Shown: piece by piece, positions 34,857-43,262 of the stretch
Numbering within the stretch: the stretch's first letter is position 1
Layout of the letters: each line of letters starts with the position of its first letter
Origin: Streptomyces sp. CB00316
GTDB taxonomy: Bacteria > Actinomycetota > Actinomycetes > Streptomycetales > Streptomycetaceae
Assembly (NCBI RefSeq): GCF_001905595.1
Contig: NZ_LIXI01000004.1
Location: 310,001 to 374,000, forward strand
DNA: 64,000 bases
Direction: 5' to 3'
Translations under genes and position numbers: made by a program
The notes under the pieces: model-generated
Told to the model about the DNA's origin: nothing
The model's input: only the letters and a program-made list of their open reading frames with translations
Databases searched by the model: none

Positions 34857-35090
34857 GGCAACCAGGAAGGCGCCTTCAGCGCGTATGCCACGCGGGCCGT
34901 AGAGCGTCAGCGTGAGCACGACCGGCTGGGGGAGCTGGTGGAGCGCCTGGAGGGTGAGTACGGCCCCGTCACCGACGCGGACCTGGCCGCCGCCGAGGCC
35001 GAGCGGCGTGAGATCGAGCAGTGGTTCGCGGACCGGTCGGCCGACCGGGCGCCTACCGGGGCCGGGCGCCGGAATGCGGCGGCTGCCTGA
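34857..35090 (+). pseudogene. Antitoxin gene with missing N-terminus
   Basis: The frame from 34857 to the stop at 35088-35090 encodes GNQEGAFSAYATRAVERQRE, then a helical acidic tail (LVERLEGEYGPVTDADLAAA ... RREIEQWFADR). This looks like the C-terminal two thirds of the antitoxins that precede PIN toxins in actinomycetes. Upstream the frame has no start codon, and no DNA-binding ribbon-helix-helix can be found before an in-frame stop at 34809. Only an internal GTG (about 34939) could start a short peptide. The stop overlaps the toxin start as TGATG, preserving the operon order. Confidence 0.6.
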
Positions 35091-35485
35091 TGCCGGAGAT
35101 CTCGTACGTACTGGACTGTGGGGCCCTCTCGCAGGCGGTCCTCGGCAAGCCGGAGATGAAGAGCCGCCTCAAGGACGCCCACCGGGCGGGTATCCGTGCG
35201 GTGACCAGCTCGACGACCCTGGTCGAGGCCCATCACAGCAGGATCCGGCGCCCGGTGTGGGACGGGGCGATGTCCGGTGTGGTCGTCGAACCCGTCACCA
35301 AGGGGATCGCGGAGGAGGCGATTCTGCTCCTGCGGGAGACCGGCCTGCATGGCCACAAGTACGCCATGGACGCGATCCTTGCCGCGATCGCGAACCGGCA
35401 GCGGGGTCCCGCCGTCGTCTTCACCTCCGACGTGGACGACCTGACCAAGCTCTGCGCCCCTCGGGTGCAGGTCCGCGCCCTGTAA
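35090..35485 (+). CDS. PIN-domain ribonuclease (VapC-like toxin)
   Basis: A 131-residue PIN-fold protein. The first acidic residue is in YVLDCGALSQAVLG, the second in STTLVEAHH, and later acidic positions include YAMDAILAAIANRQ and FTSDVDDLTKLCA. These should bind the metal used for RNA cleavage. The ATG overlaps the antitoxin stop, a typical type II toxin-antitoxin arrangement. Because the antitoxin gene appears N-terminally truncated, the toxin is presumably inactive, weakly expressed or restrained by another antitoxin. Confidence 0.85.
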   Translation: MPEISYVLDCGALSQAVLGKPEMKSRLKDAHRAGIRAVTSSTTLVEAHHSRIRRPVWDGAMSGVVVEPVTKGIAEEAILLLRETGLHGHKYAMDAILAAIANRQRGPAVVFTSDVDDLTKLCAPRVQVRAL

Positions 35486-35504
35486 CCCCTCCCACACGCC
35501 CGAA

Positions 35505-35534
35505 GGGCCCGAGCCCATCCCCAGGCCCGGGCCC
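35505..35534. terminator. Possible hairpin terminator
   Basis: GGGCCCG at 35505-35511 pairs with CGGGCCC at 35528-35534 across a 16-base loop, 20 bases after the PIN gene, between convergent genes. No T-run follows. Confidence 0.4.
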
Positions 35535-35622
35535 CTCTGCGTACGACGGCCGCGACGGCTCCCCCTCCACGCCGCCGCGGCCGCTCCCCCGTACGTACCC
35601 CCCGTATCCCCGTCGGGAAGGT

Positions 35623-35802
35623 CTACTTGACGGGCTCGCTCGTGGCGTGGGCGTCGCCCAGCTTGCCCACCGGCTCGCCCGTGGCGTGCGCGTCGCCGAG
35701 CTTCGTCACCGGCTTGGACGTGGCGTGCGCGTCCTGCGTGGTGATGTCCTCGCCCGTGGCGTGGGCGTCGTTCGGCTTGAGGGTGTCCTTGTTGGCGGCC
35801 AT
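35623..35802 (-). CDS. DAHAT-repeat peptide ('sigma-like' small protein)
   Basis: A 59-residue acidic peptide with four DAHAT repeats spaced about 13 residues apart: NDAHATGEDITTQ, DAHATSKPVTKLG, DAHATGEPVGKLG and DAHATSEPVK. No signal peptide, membrane segment or cysteine is visible. Short Streptomyces peptides with N/DxHAT repeats are annotated 'sigma-like' without known function. The ATG at 35802 has AGGAG eight bases upstream; a TTG three codons earlier is less likely. It lies 216 bases downstream of the AfsR/SARP gene on the same strand, whose TPR-like C-terminus could be its partner; that is inference. Confidence 0.75.
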   Translation of the reverse strand: MAANKDTLKPNDAHATGEDITTQDAHATSKPVTKLGDAHATGEPVGKLGDAHATSEPVK

Positions 35803-36018
35803 GTCAGTCAACTCCTGAAGATGGTGACGTGATGATCGGGCGGAGCCTGCCCGGCTGTTCCCCCGTGGACTGCCGGGCAGGCCCTCCAGGGCCGTTCACC
35901 ATAGTGGTGAGGCCGCGAGCCGATCCGTCTGCCCCCCGACGCGACGGATCGATGAGTCAGAGACTGTCGGTCGGCGATAAACGAATGATGAACGCGGTCC
36001 GTGGCGCGGCCCGTGGCG

Positions 36019-38982
36019 TCAGCTCACACCCGCCGGGTGCAGCAGGGCGCGTACCGACGCCGCCTCGGGCGAGCACAGTTCCTCGAAGATGGCCAGCGCC
36101 TCGCTCCAGCAGACCTGGGCCCGGTCCCGCTGCCCTATGGCCGTCAGACCGCGGCCGAGCACGGCCAGGACGTTGGCGCGGCGCCAGTCCCCGCCGATGC
36201 CGCGGAGCACGGCCAGCGCCTGCTCCGCGTGGGCCGCGGCCTGGGCCCCGTCCTGCTCGGCGAGGTGGAGCTCCGCCAGCCGGAACAGCGTCATCCCGTG
36301 CCAGAGCTGCTGCCGGCTCTCCCGGAAGATCTGGAGCGCCTCCAGGAGGGCGTCGCGGGCCCGGGGCGTCTGCTCGCTGCCGATGAGGGCCAGCCCCAGG
36401 GCGTACTTCCCGTTGGCCAGCCGCAGCGCCAGGTCGGTGGCGTCGCCCTCGTAGATGGCGACCCCCTGCTGGGCGAGGTGCACCGCGCTGATGGTCCGGC
36501 CGGTGGCCAGGTGCACCCGGGAGAGGTTGCACAGGGCGGCCGCCTCCCCGGGCTTGTTCCCGTCGGCGCGGAAAGCGGCCATGGCCTCGGTCAGATGGGC
36601 CTCGGCATCCTCGTGCCGGTTCTCGTACAGGGCGATGATGCCCCGCTGGTTGGGGGCTTGGCCCAGCGAGACCGGGTCCTGGGCCAGCTGGCCGAGGGCC
36701 AAGGCCCGGCTGGCCTCCTCGTCGGCCTCGGCGAACCGCCCCGAGACGCTGTGCACGTGCGACAGCATCGTGCGCGCCCTGGCCTCGGCCTGCGCCTCGC
36801 CGGCGGCGCAGGCGGCGTCGCTCACGGCCTTGGCGGCGGTGGCGAACTGATGCGAGTTCGCACCGGACTCCCCGAGGTCGACCACGGCCATGAGGAGGTC
36901 CGACGCGCGCTTGGGCATCCCGATGGCGGCCGACTGGCGGGCGCAGGCCAGAAGTCCGCTCGACTCCGTGAACAGCCAGTCGAGAGCGGTCTCCCGGACC
37001 GGGAACGTCAGACCCGGGTACTCGGTCCTGGTGAAGTGGTCCAGGACCCGTTCCCCCGGCCGCTCCAGCGCGTACACCCCGGCCGCCGTCGCCAGGTAGA
37101 AGTCCAGCAGCCGCGACAGTGCCAGCTCCCGTTCCCCCGGCGGCTGTTCGTCGCGTTCCGCGCAGGAACGGGCGTAGAGGCGTACGAGGTCGTGGTAGCG
37201 GTAGCGGCCCGGCGCGGCCGACTCCAGGAGGGAGGTGTCGACCAGGGCCTCCAGGAGGTCCTCCGCCGTGTGCGGCTCCAGGTTCAGCAGGGCCGCTGCC
37301 GCCGCCAGGGAGATGTCGGGGCCGTCCGCGAGCCCCAGGAGGCGGAAGGCACGGGCCTGGGCCGGTTCCAGCTGGCCGTAGCCGAGTTCGAAGGTGGCCT
37401 TCACCGCGAGGTCCCCCGCCTGGAGCTCGTCGAGGCGACGGCGCTCGTCGGCCAGCTTGGCGGCGAGGACGGAGACCGTCCAGGTGCGGCGGGAGGCCAG
37501 CCGGGAGGCGGCGATGCGGATGGCGAGAGGGAGGAAACCGCAGGCGGCGACCACATCGAGGGCCGCCTCCCGCTCCGCGCCGACCCGCTCCGCCCCCACG
37601 ATCCGGGTGAAGAGCTGGAGCGCCTCGTCCGGCGACATCACGTCCAGGTCCACCAGATGCGCCCCGGCCAGGTCGACCATCCGCACCCGGCTCGTCACCA
37701 GGGCCGCGCACCCCGGCGTACCGGGCAGCAGCGGGCGGATCTGGGCCGCGTCGTGGGCGTTGTCCAGCAGGACCAGGACGCGGCGGCCGTCCAGCGTCGA
37801 GCGGTAGAGCGCGGCCCGCTCGTCCAGGGTGTCGGGGATGGCCGGATCCGCGGTGCCGAGCGCCCGCAGGAACGAGCCGAGGACCGTCTCCGGCTCGGCC
37901 GCCCGCGCGCCCGCGCCCTGGAGGTCGACGTAGAGCTGACCGTCGGGGAAGTGCGGGCGGGCCTGGTGCGCCACATGGACGGCCAGCGTGGTCTTGCCGA
38001 CCCCGCCGATCCCGGCCAGCGCGGAGACCGCCATCACCGAACCCTCGGCGGTGGCCAGTCGGGCGCCCAGGTCCCGTACGAAGGAGTCCCGCCCGGTGAA
38101 GTCGGGCACGGTCGCCGGAAGCTGCGCCGGCTTCACGGGCGCCGCCGCCGGGGCCGGCTCGTCCGACGGGCGGGCCAGCTCCTCGTCGGCCCGCAGGATG
38201 CGCTGCTGGAGCTGGGCCAGTTCGGGGCGCGGGTCGACGCCCAGCTCCTCGGCGAGCAGGCGGCGGGTGTCCGCGTACACCGCCAGCGCCTCCGCCTGCC
38301 GGCCGCTGCGGTAGAGCGCCACCATCAGCAGCTCGCGCAGGCGCTCGCGCAGCGGGTGGGCGGCGGTGAGCGCGGTCAGCTCGGAGACGGCCTCCGCATG
38401 GCAGCCGACCTCCAGGTCCAGGTCGAGCCGGGCCTCGGTGAGCTGGAGGCGCCACTCCTCCAGCCGGGTGCGCTGGTTCTCCGCGTACGGCCCGGGCACG
38501 GAGGCCAGCGCCTCCCCGTCCCACAGCCCCAGTACCTTGTTGATCAGCGTGCGGGCCTGGCAGCGGTCACCGCTCGCGCGGGCCTTCTCCGCCTCGGCGG
38601 CCAGGTCCTGCGCCAGGGTCAGGTCGAGCGCGCCCCGGCCGATCCGGAGCGCGTACCCGCCGGCCTCGGTCACCAGGGTGTCCTGGCCCAGGACCTTGCG
38701 GAGCCGGGAGGCGTACGTCCGGATCGTGGCCAGTGCCTGCGAGGGCGGGTCCTCGCCCCAGAACGCGTCGATCAGCTCGCCCGCCGTGGCCGTCCGGCCC
38801 TCGCGCAGGAGCAGGGCGGCGAGCAACGCGCGCTGCTGGGGGGAGCCGGAGGGGAGCGCCTCGGCCCCGCGCCATGCCCGTACGGGGCCCAGGACGGTGA
38901 ACCTGAGGGAGTCGGCGGCCCCCGGTTCCTCCGGAGCGCGCTGCTCCGGTACGCGCACGCGTGGCCCGTGATCACGGTCCAT
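36019..38982 (-). CDS. AfsR/SARP-family regulator (DNA-binding + BTAD + NB-ARC + TPR)
   Basis: A 987-residue regulator. Residues 20-110 are an OmpR-like winged helix (RFTVLGPVRAWRGAEAL, IDAFWGEDPPSQALATIRTY). Residues 115-265 are the BTAD helical domain (GELLMVALYRSGRQAEAL-like stretch). Residues 295-560 form an STAND ATPase: Walker A is in GIGGVGKTTLAVHVA and Walker B in RVLVLLDNAHDA. The remainder is TPR-like helical repeats. AfsR-type proteins switch on secondary metabolism after ATP- and signal-dependent oligomerisation. I chose the ATG at 38982; a longer frame upstream has no domain content. The DAHAT peptide gene follows. Confidence 0.93.
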   Translation of the reverse strand: MDRDHGPRVRVPEQRAPEEPGAADSLRFTVLGPVRAWRGAEALPSGSPQQRALLAALLLREGRTATAGELIDAFWGEDPPSQALATIRTYASRLRKVLGQDTLVTEAGGYALRIGRGALDLTLAQDLAAEAEKARASGDRCQARTLINKVLGLWDGEALASVPGPYAENQRTRLEEWRLQLTEARLDLDLEVGCHAEAVSELTALTAAHPLRERLRELLMVALYRSGRQAEALAVYADTRRLLAEELGVDPRPELAQLQQRILRADEELARPSDEPAPAAAPVKPAQLPATVPDFTGRDSFVRDLGARLATAEGSVMAVSALAGIGGVGKTTLAVHVAHQARPHFPDGQLYVDLQGAGARAAEPETVLGSFLRALGTADPAIPDTLDERAALYRSTLDGRRVLVLLDNAHDAAQIRPLLPGTPGCAALVTSRVRMVDLAGAHLVDLDVMSPDEALQLFTRIVGAERVGAEREAALDVVAACGFLPLAIRIAASRLASRRTWTVSVLAAKLADERRRLDELQAGDLAVKATFELGYGQLEPAQARAFRLLGLADGPDISLAAAAALLNLEPHTAEDLLEALVDTSLLESAAPGRYRYHDLVRLYARSCAERDEQPPGERELALSRLLDFYLATAAGVYALERPGERVLDHFTRTEYPGLTFPVRETALDWLFTESSGLLACARQSAAIGMPKRASDLLMAVVDLGESGANSHQFATAAKAVSDAACAAGEAQAEARARTMLSHVHSVSGRFAEADEEASRALALGQLAQDPVSLGQAPNQRGIIALYENRHEDAEAHLTEAMAAFRADGNKPGEAAALCNLSRVHLATGRTISAVHLAQQGVAIYEGDATDLALRLANGKYALGLALIGSEQTPRARDALLEALQIFRESRQQLWHGMTLFRLAELHLAEQDGAQAAAHAEQALAVLRGIGGDWRRANVLAVLGRGLTAIGQRDRAQVCWSEALAIFEELCSPEAASVRALLHPAGVS

Positions 38983-39296
38983 TGATGCCCCCTGTCCTGC
39001 TCGCCTGCCGGCCCGGCTCGTTGGCGGATCCTGCCGGTGGTGCCCGTCTCCGAAGGTCCGCCCGCTCCCAGCCGGTTGTCCGTCCGTGCGTCGAGGTGCG
39101 GTGTACATCCGGATTGCTCGGTACCGCTGGTATCGCGCTCAACAGTCTGCCTTGTCGCGGGCGGGCGCGTCAGCAGTGGGTGACGCTCTGCACAAGCCCT
39201 CGACAACGATTTGGGAACCGTGCGGGGGTGCCGCGCTCCGTGCCGATGCGCGCACATCAGCTGACGGTTCGTCAGATCGACGCTACCGTGGGACGC
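38983..39296. other. 314-bp divergent control region without a gene
   Basis: Region between the AfsR/SARP gene and the amidohydrolase gene. It contains the palindromic operator at 39261-39275 and probably two divergent promoters. No credible coding sequence is seen. Confidence 0.6.
39261..39275. promoter_or_regulatory. Palindromic operator copy 8 (amidohydrolase)
   Basis: CTGACGGTTCGTCAG, a perfect 6-bp dyad, 21 bases upstream of the amidohydrolase ATG. Confidence 0.75.
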
Positions 39297-40517
39297 ATGG
39301 AGACCTTCCCGAAGATCATCTCGGTGGACGACCACACGGTGGAGCCCGCTCATGTCTGGCGGGACCGGCTCCCGTCCAGGTACGCCGACTCAGGGCCGCG
39401 CATCGTCCGCGCACCCCTGAAGGAAATGACCTTCATGGGCGGAAAGTTCGCGCCCGTGATGGGGGCCAGGGGTGACGAGGGCCCGGTCGGCGACTGGTGG
39501 GTCTACGAGGACCTCCACCGGCCGCTCACCCGGCTGGACACCGCCGTGGGCTACGACAGGGACGAGATCAAGCTGGAGATCATCACCTACGAGCAGATGC
39601 GTCCTGGTTCCTTCTCGGTCCCCGACCGGCTCGCCGACATGGACGTCAACCACGTCCAGTCCGCCCTCTGCTTCCCGACCTTCCCGCGCTTCTGCGGCCA
39701 GACGTTCACCGAGGCGAGCGACCGCGAGCTGGGGCTCCTCGGGGTGCGCGCGTACAACGACTGGATGGTGGAGGAGTGGTGCGGCCCCGAGGCGCACGGC
39801 CGCCTCATCCCGCTCACCCTCGTCCCGCTCTGGGACGCGGAGCTCGCCGCCGCGGAGGTCCGGCGCAACGCGGCCCGGGGCGTGCGCGCGGTCGCGTTCT
39901 CCGAGATACCTCCCCATCTCGGGCTTCCGTCCATACATACGGACGACTGGGATCCGTTCCTCGCGGCCTGCGACGAGACCGGGACCGTCATCGCCATGCA
40001 CATCGGCTCCTCGTCGAAGATGCCCTCCACCTCCGCCGACGCCCCGCCCGCGGTCGGCTCCACCATCACCTTCGCCAACTGCTGCTTCTCGATGGTCGAC
40101 TGGCTGATGAGCGGCAAGTTCGAGCGCTTCCCGAACCTGAGGATCATGTACGCGGAGGGCCAGATCGGCTGGATCCCGTACATCCTGGAACGCGCCGACA
40201 TCGTCTGGGAGGAGAACCGCGCCTGGGGCGGCGTCGCCGACAAGGTGCACCGCCCGCCGTCCGAGCTGTTCGCGGACCACGTCCACGGCTGCTTCTTCGA
40301 CGACGCCTTCGGGCTGAGGAACCTGGACGCGATCGGCGTCGGGAACGTCCTGTACGAGACGGACTACCCGCACTCCGACTCCACCTGGCCCAAGTCACGC
40401 GAGGTCGGCGAGGCGCAGATGGGCCACCTCGCCCCGGACGTCGTGGACCGGATCGTCCGCGGCAACGCGATCGACCTGCTGGGGCTGACGGAGGACGGGC
40501 TCTGGGCGGGGGCGTAG
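39297..40517 (+). CDS. Amidohydrolase-2 family metal-dependent hydrolase
   Basis: A 406-residue TIM-barrel amidohydrolase of the ACMSD-like class. The N-terminal metal motif is degenerate (SVDDHTVEPAHVW, so D-x-H rather than H-x-H), a second histidine lies in IAMHIGSSSKMP, and the acidic ligand is in YETDYPHSDSTWP. Large insertion loops and the C-terminal MGHLAPDVVDRIVRGNAIDL are typical. Members decarboxylate or hydrolyse ring-cleavage products. The operator immediately upstream ties it to the acyl-CoA genes. The ATG at 39297 gives the natural start ETFPKIISVDDH. Confidence 0.88.
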   Translation: METFPKIISVDDHTVEPAHVWRDRLPSRYADSGPRIVRAPLKEMTFMGGKFAPVMGARGDEGPVGDWWVYEDLHRPLTRLDTAVGYDRDEIKLEIITYEQMRPGSFSVPDRLADMDVNHVQSALCFPTFPRFCGQTFTEASDRELGLLGVRAYNDWMVEEWCGPEAHGRLIPLTLVPLWDAELAAAEVRRNAARGVRAVAFSEIPPHLGLPSIHTDDWDPFLAACDETGTVIAMHIGSSSKMPSTSADAPPAVGSTITFANCCFSMVDWLMSGKFERFPNLRIMYAEGQIGWIPYILERADIVWEENRAWGGVADKVHRPPSELFADHVHGCFFDDAFGLRNLDAIGVGNVLYETDYPHSDSTWPKSREVGEAQMGHLAPDVVDRIVRGNAIDLLGLTEDGLWAGA

Positions 40518-40529
40518 AAGGGTACGTGT

Positions 40530-40561
40530 GTACGGGGAGGGGATGGCGCCCCTCCCCGTAC
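40530..40561. terminator. Bidirectional 13-bp hairpin terminator
   Basis: GTACGGGGAGGGG (40530-40542) pairs exactly with CCCCTCCCCGTAC (40549-40561) around ATGGCG, between the convergent amidohydrolase and MerR genes. Confidence 0.85.
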
Positions 40562-40580
40562 CCGCACGTACGCCGGGCCG

Positions 40581-41408
40581 TCAGGCCTTGGCCACCGGCT
40601 CCTGGAGCTCCGTCACCCACCGGCTCCGGTCCGCCGGGCACTCCAGGTTGACCTCGCGGGCGTACCCCGTGGAGCGGTAGCCGTTCGCGTCGAGCCAGCG
40701 GGCGAGGGTCTGCGCGGCCGGCAGCACGTCGTCCATCGCGCCCCGGTGCACGATCGTCGCCGCCTCGAACGGGGGCAGCTCCACGACCCGTACCCCGGTC
40801 CCGGCGACCGGGCCCACCGGGGCCGACACCGTCACCCCCGCGTGCACGACGATCGCGCCGCCGCCCTCGGGGGCGTCCTCGTAGCGGGCGATCCCGGGTC
40901 CGGTGGGCCGGACACCGGCGCTCTCCAGGAGCGGGAAGAGCTCCTCGTACAGCGGACCGATCACCGGCCCGATGTCCTGCGGCTCGTAGCTCGCGGCGGT
41001 CCCCGTCAGCTCGGCCACCCGGACCACCGGAACGGTCTTGATCACGACGTCGTCGGCAGGCATGTGCCCCTCGCTCTCGATCGACCGGAGCCTCGCCTCG
41101 ACCTGGGCCAGCCGCGCCGTCGCGGCCGCCACCGCCTCCGCCAGCTCCGACCGGCGCAGCCGCAGCATCCCGCGCAGCTCCTCCGGGCCCACCCGCTCGT
41201 CCAGGACGTCCCGCACCTGCTGGAGCGTGAAGCCGAGGTCCTTGAGCGCGATGATCCGGTTGAGCCGGGCGAGCTGCGCGGCGCCGTAGAAGCGGTAGCC
41301 GGTGGCGGGGTCGGTACGGTCCGGGCGCAGCAGCCCGATGGCGTCGTAGTGACGCAGCATCCGGCGCGACACCCGCCCGTACCGGGCGAAGTCTCCGATG
41401 GTGAACAT
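40581..41408 (-). CDS. MerR-family regulator with GyrI-like ligand domain
   Basis: A 275-residue regulator. Residues 1-70 form the MerR winged helix (FTIGDFARYGRVSRRMLRHY, TGYRFYGAAQLARLNRIIAL). A coiled coil follows (AEAVAAATARLAQVEARLRS) and residues 125-270 form a GyrI/AraC-effector-like binding domain of the BmrR type. Such proteins sense multidrug-like ligands. I take the ATG at 41408, just after the promoter described below, instead of the ATG at 41420. The gene probably regulates itself; no exporter is adjacent. Confidence 0.9.
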   Translation of the reverse strand: MFTIGDFARYGRVSRRMLRHYDAIGLLRPDRTDPATGYRFYGAAQLARLNRIIALKDLGFTLQQVRDVLDERVGPEELRGMLRLRRSELAEAVAAATARLAQVEARLRSIESEGHMPADDVVIKTVPVVRVAELTGTAASYEPQDIGPVIGPLYEELFPLLESAGVRPTGPGIARYEDAPEGGGAIVVHAGVTVSAPVGPVAGTGVRVVELPPFEAATIVHRGAMDDVLPAAQTLARWLDANGYRSTGYAREVNLECPADRSRWVTELQEPVAKA

Positions 41409-41427
41409 GATGGCTCCCACTGCACGG

Positions 41428-41444
41428 CTTCACACGGGGTGAAG
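41428..41444. promoter_or_regulatory. MerR-type operator in a 19-bp promoter spacer
   Basis: On the minus strand the -35-like TTGACC (41449-41444) is followed by the dyad CTTCACCCCGTGTGAAG, 41444-41428, and the -10-like TGCAGT 19 bases after the -35. The long spacer holding a dyad is the hallmark of MerR-controlled promoters. Confidence 0.75.
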
Positions 41445-41486
41445 GTCAAGCGGCCGCCGGGCGCGGACCTCGGGCGTATACAGGCA

Positions 41487-41526
41487 GGAGCCCCGTTCCC
41501 CCGCCGAAGCGGGGGAGCGGGGCTCC
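41487..41526. terminator. 18-bp hairpin terminator after the cold-shock gene
   Basis: 41487-41504 pairs with 41509-41526 around CGAA with a single G-T wobble; GGAGCCCCG/CGGGGCTCC form the base. It follows the cold-shock gene on the minus strand. Confidence 0.85.
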
Positions 41527-41569
41527 TTGGGTACTGCTATGTACGGCCGCGATCGGCCGACCCGGGCAA

Positions 41570-41773
41570 CTAGGCCGGGGTGACGTTCTCAGCCTGCGGA
41601 CCCTTGGGTCCCTGAGTGACGTCGAAGTTCACGACCTGGTTCTCCTCGAGGGAGCGGAACCCGGACGCGTTGATCGCGGAGTAGTGAACGAAGACATCCG
41701 GGCCGCCGCCGTCCTGGGCGATGAAGCCGAAGCCCTTTTCAGCGTTGAACCACTTGACGGTTCCGGTAGCCAT
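41570..41773 (-). CDS. Cold-shock protein (CspA family)
   Basis: A 67-residue OB-fold protein. The RNA-binding motifs are RNP1 (KGFGFIA) and RNP2 (VFVHYSAI), and it ends QAENVTPA as is usual for Streptomyces CspA/SC-type proteins. It binds single-stranded RNA/DNA and melts mRNA structure. The ATG at 41773 was preferred to the longer frame. An upstream leader of more than 100 bases, low in GC for this genome, is consistent with cold-responsive translation. Confidence 0.95.
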   Translation of the reverse strand: MATGTVKWFNAEKGFGFIAQDGGGPDVFVHYSAINASGFRSLEENQVVNFDVTQGPKGPQAENVTPA

Positions 41774-42973
<1,200 letters not shown>

Positions 42974-43021
42974 GCGGTTGAGCCTTCGAACCTTCGAGCC
43001 GTTCGGCCGGGGAACGGGGCG

Positions 43022-43053
43022 AATTCCCTTTCCCGTTCCCGGACAAGGGAATT
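43022..43053. terminator. Possible hairpin after mqnA
   Basis: AATTCCCTT (43022-43030) pairs with AAGGGAATT (43045-43053) around 14 bases, 49 bases after the mqnA stop. Weaker and more AT-rich than others here; could also be a regulatory dyad for the kinase gene. Confidence 0.4.
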
Positions 43054-43262
43054 GGGTAAGGGGCGGCCGAACAACGCGTTTACGCCTTTCCCCGGGGCGA
43101 AAAGATCCCCTCCTGCCCTGAGAAGGGGGAATGGTCCGGCCGTTTCGCGGTGACCGCGCCGGTGGCGCCCCCTAGGCTTCGGTCCGAGTCCGGACCGACC
43201 GCAGGGCTCTCAGCCACAGGTTCATCAGCCGCAGGTTCACAGGGTTCACAGGGGGAGGCCAT

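Noticed and set aside
36019..39275. Secondary-metabolite gene cluster around the AfsR/SARP gene
   Set aside because: No synthase, NRPS/PKS or terpene cyclase gene lies near it; neighbours are a toxin, a small peptide and an amidohydrolase.
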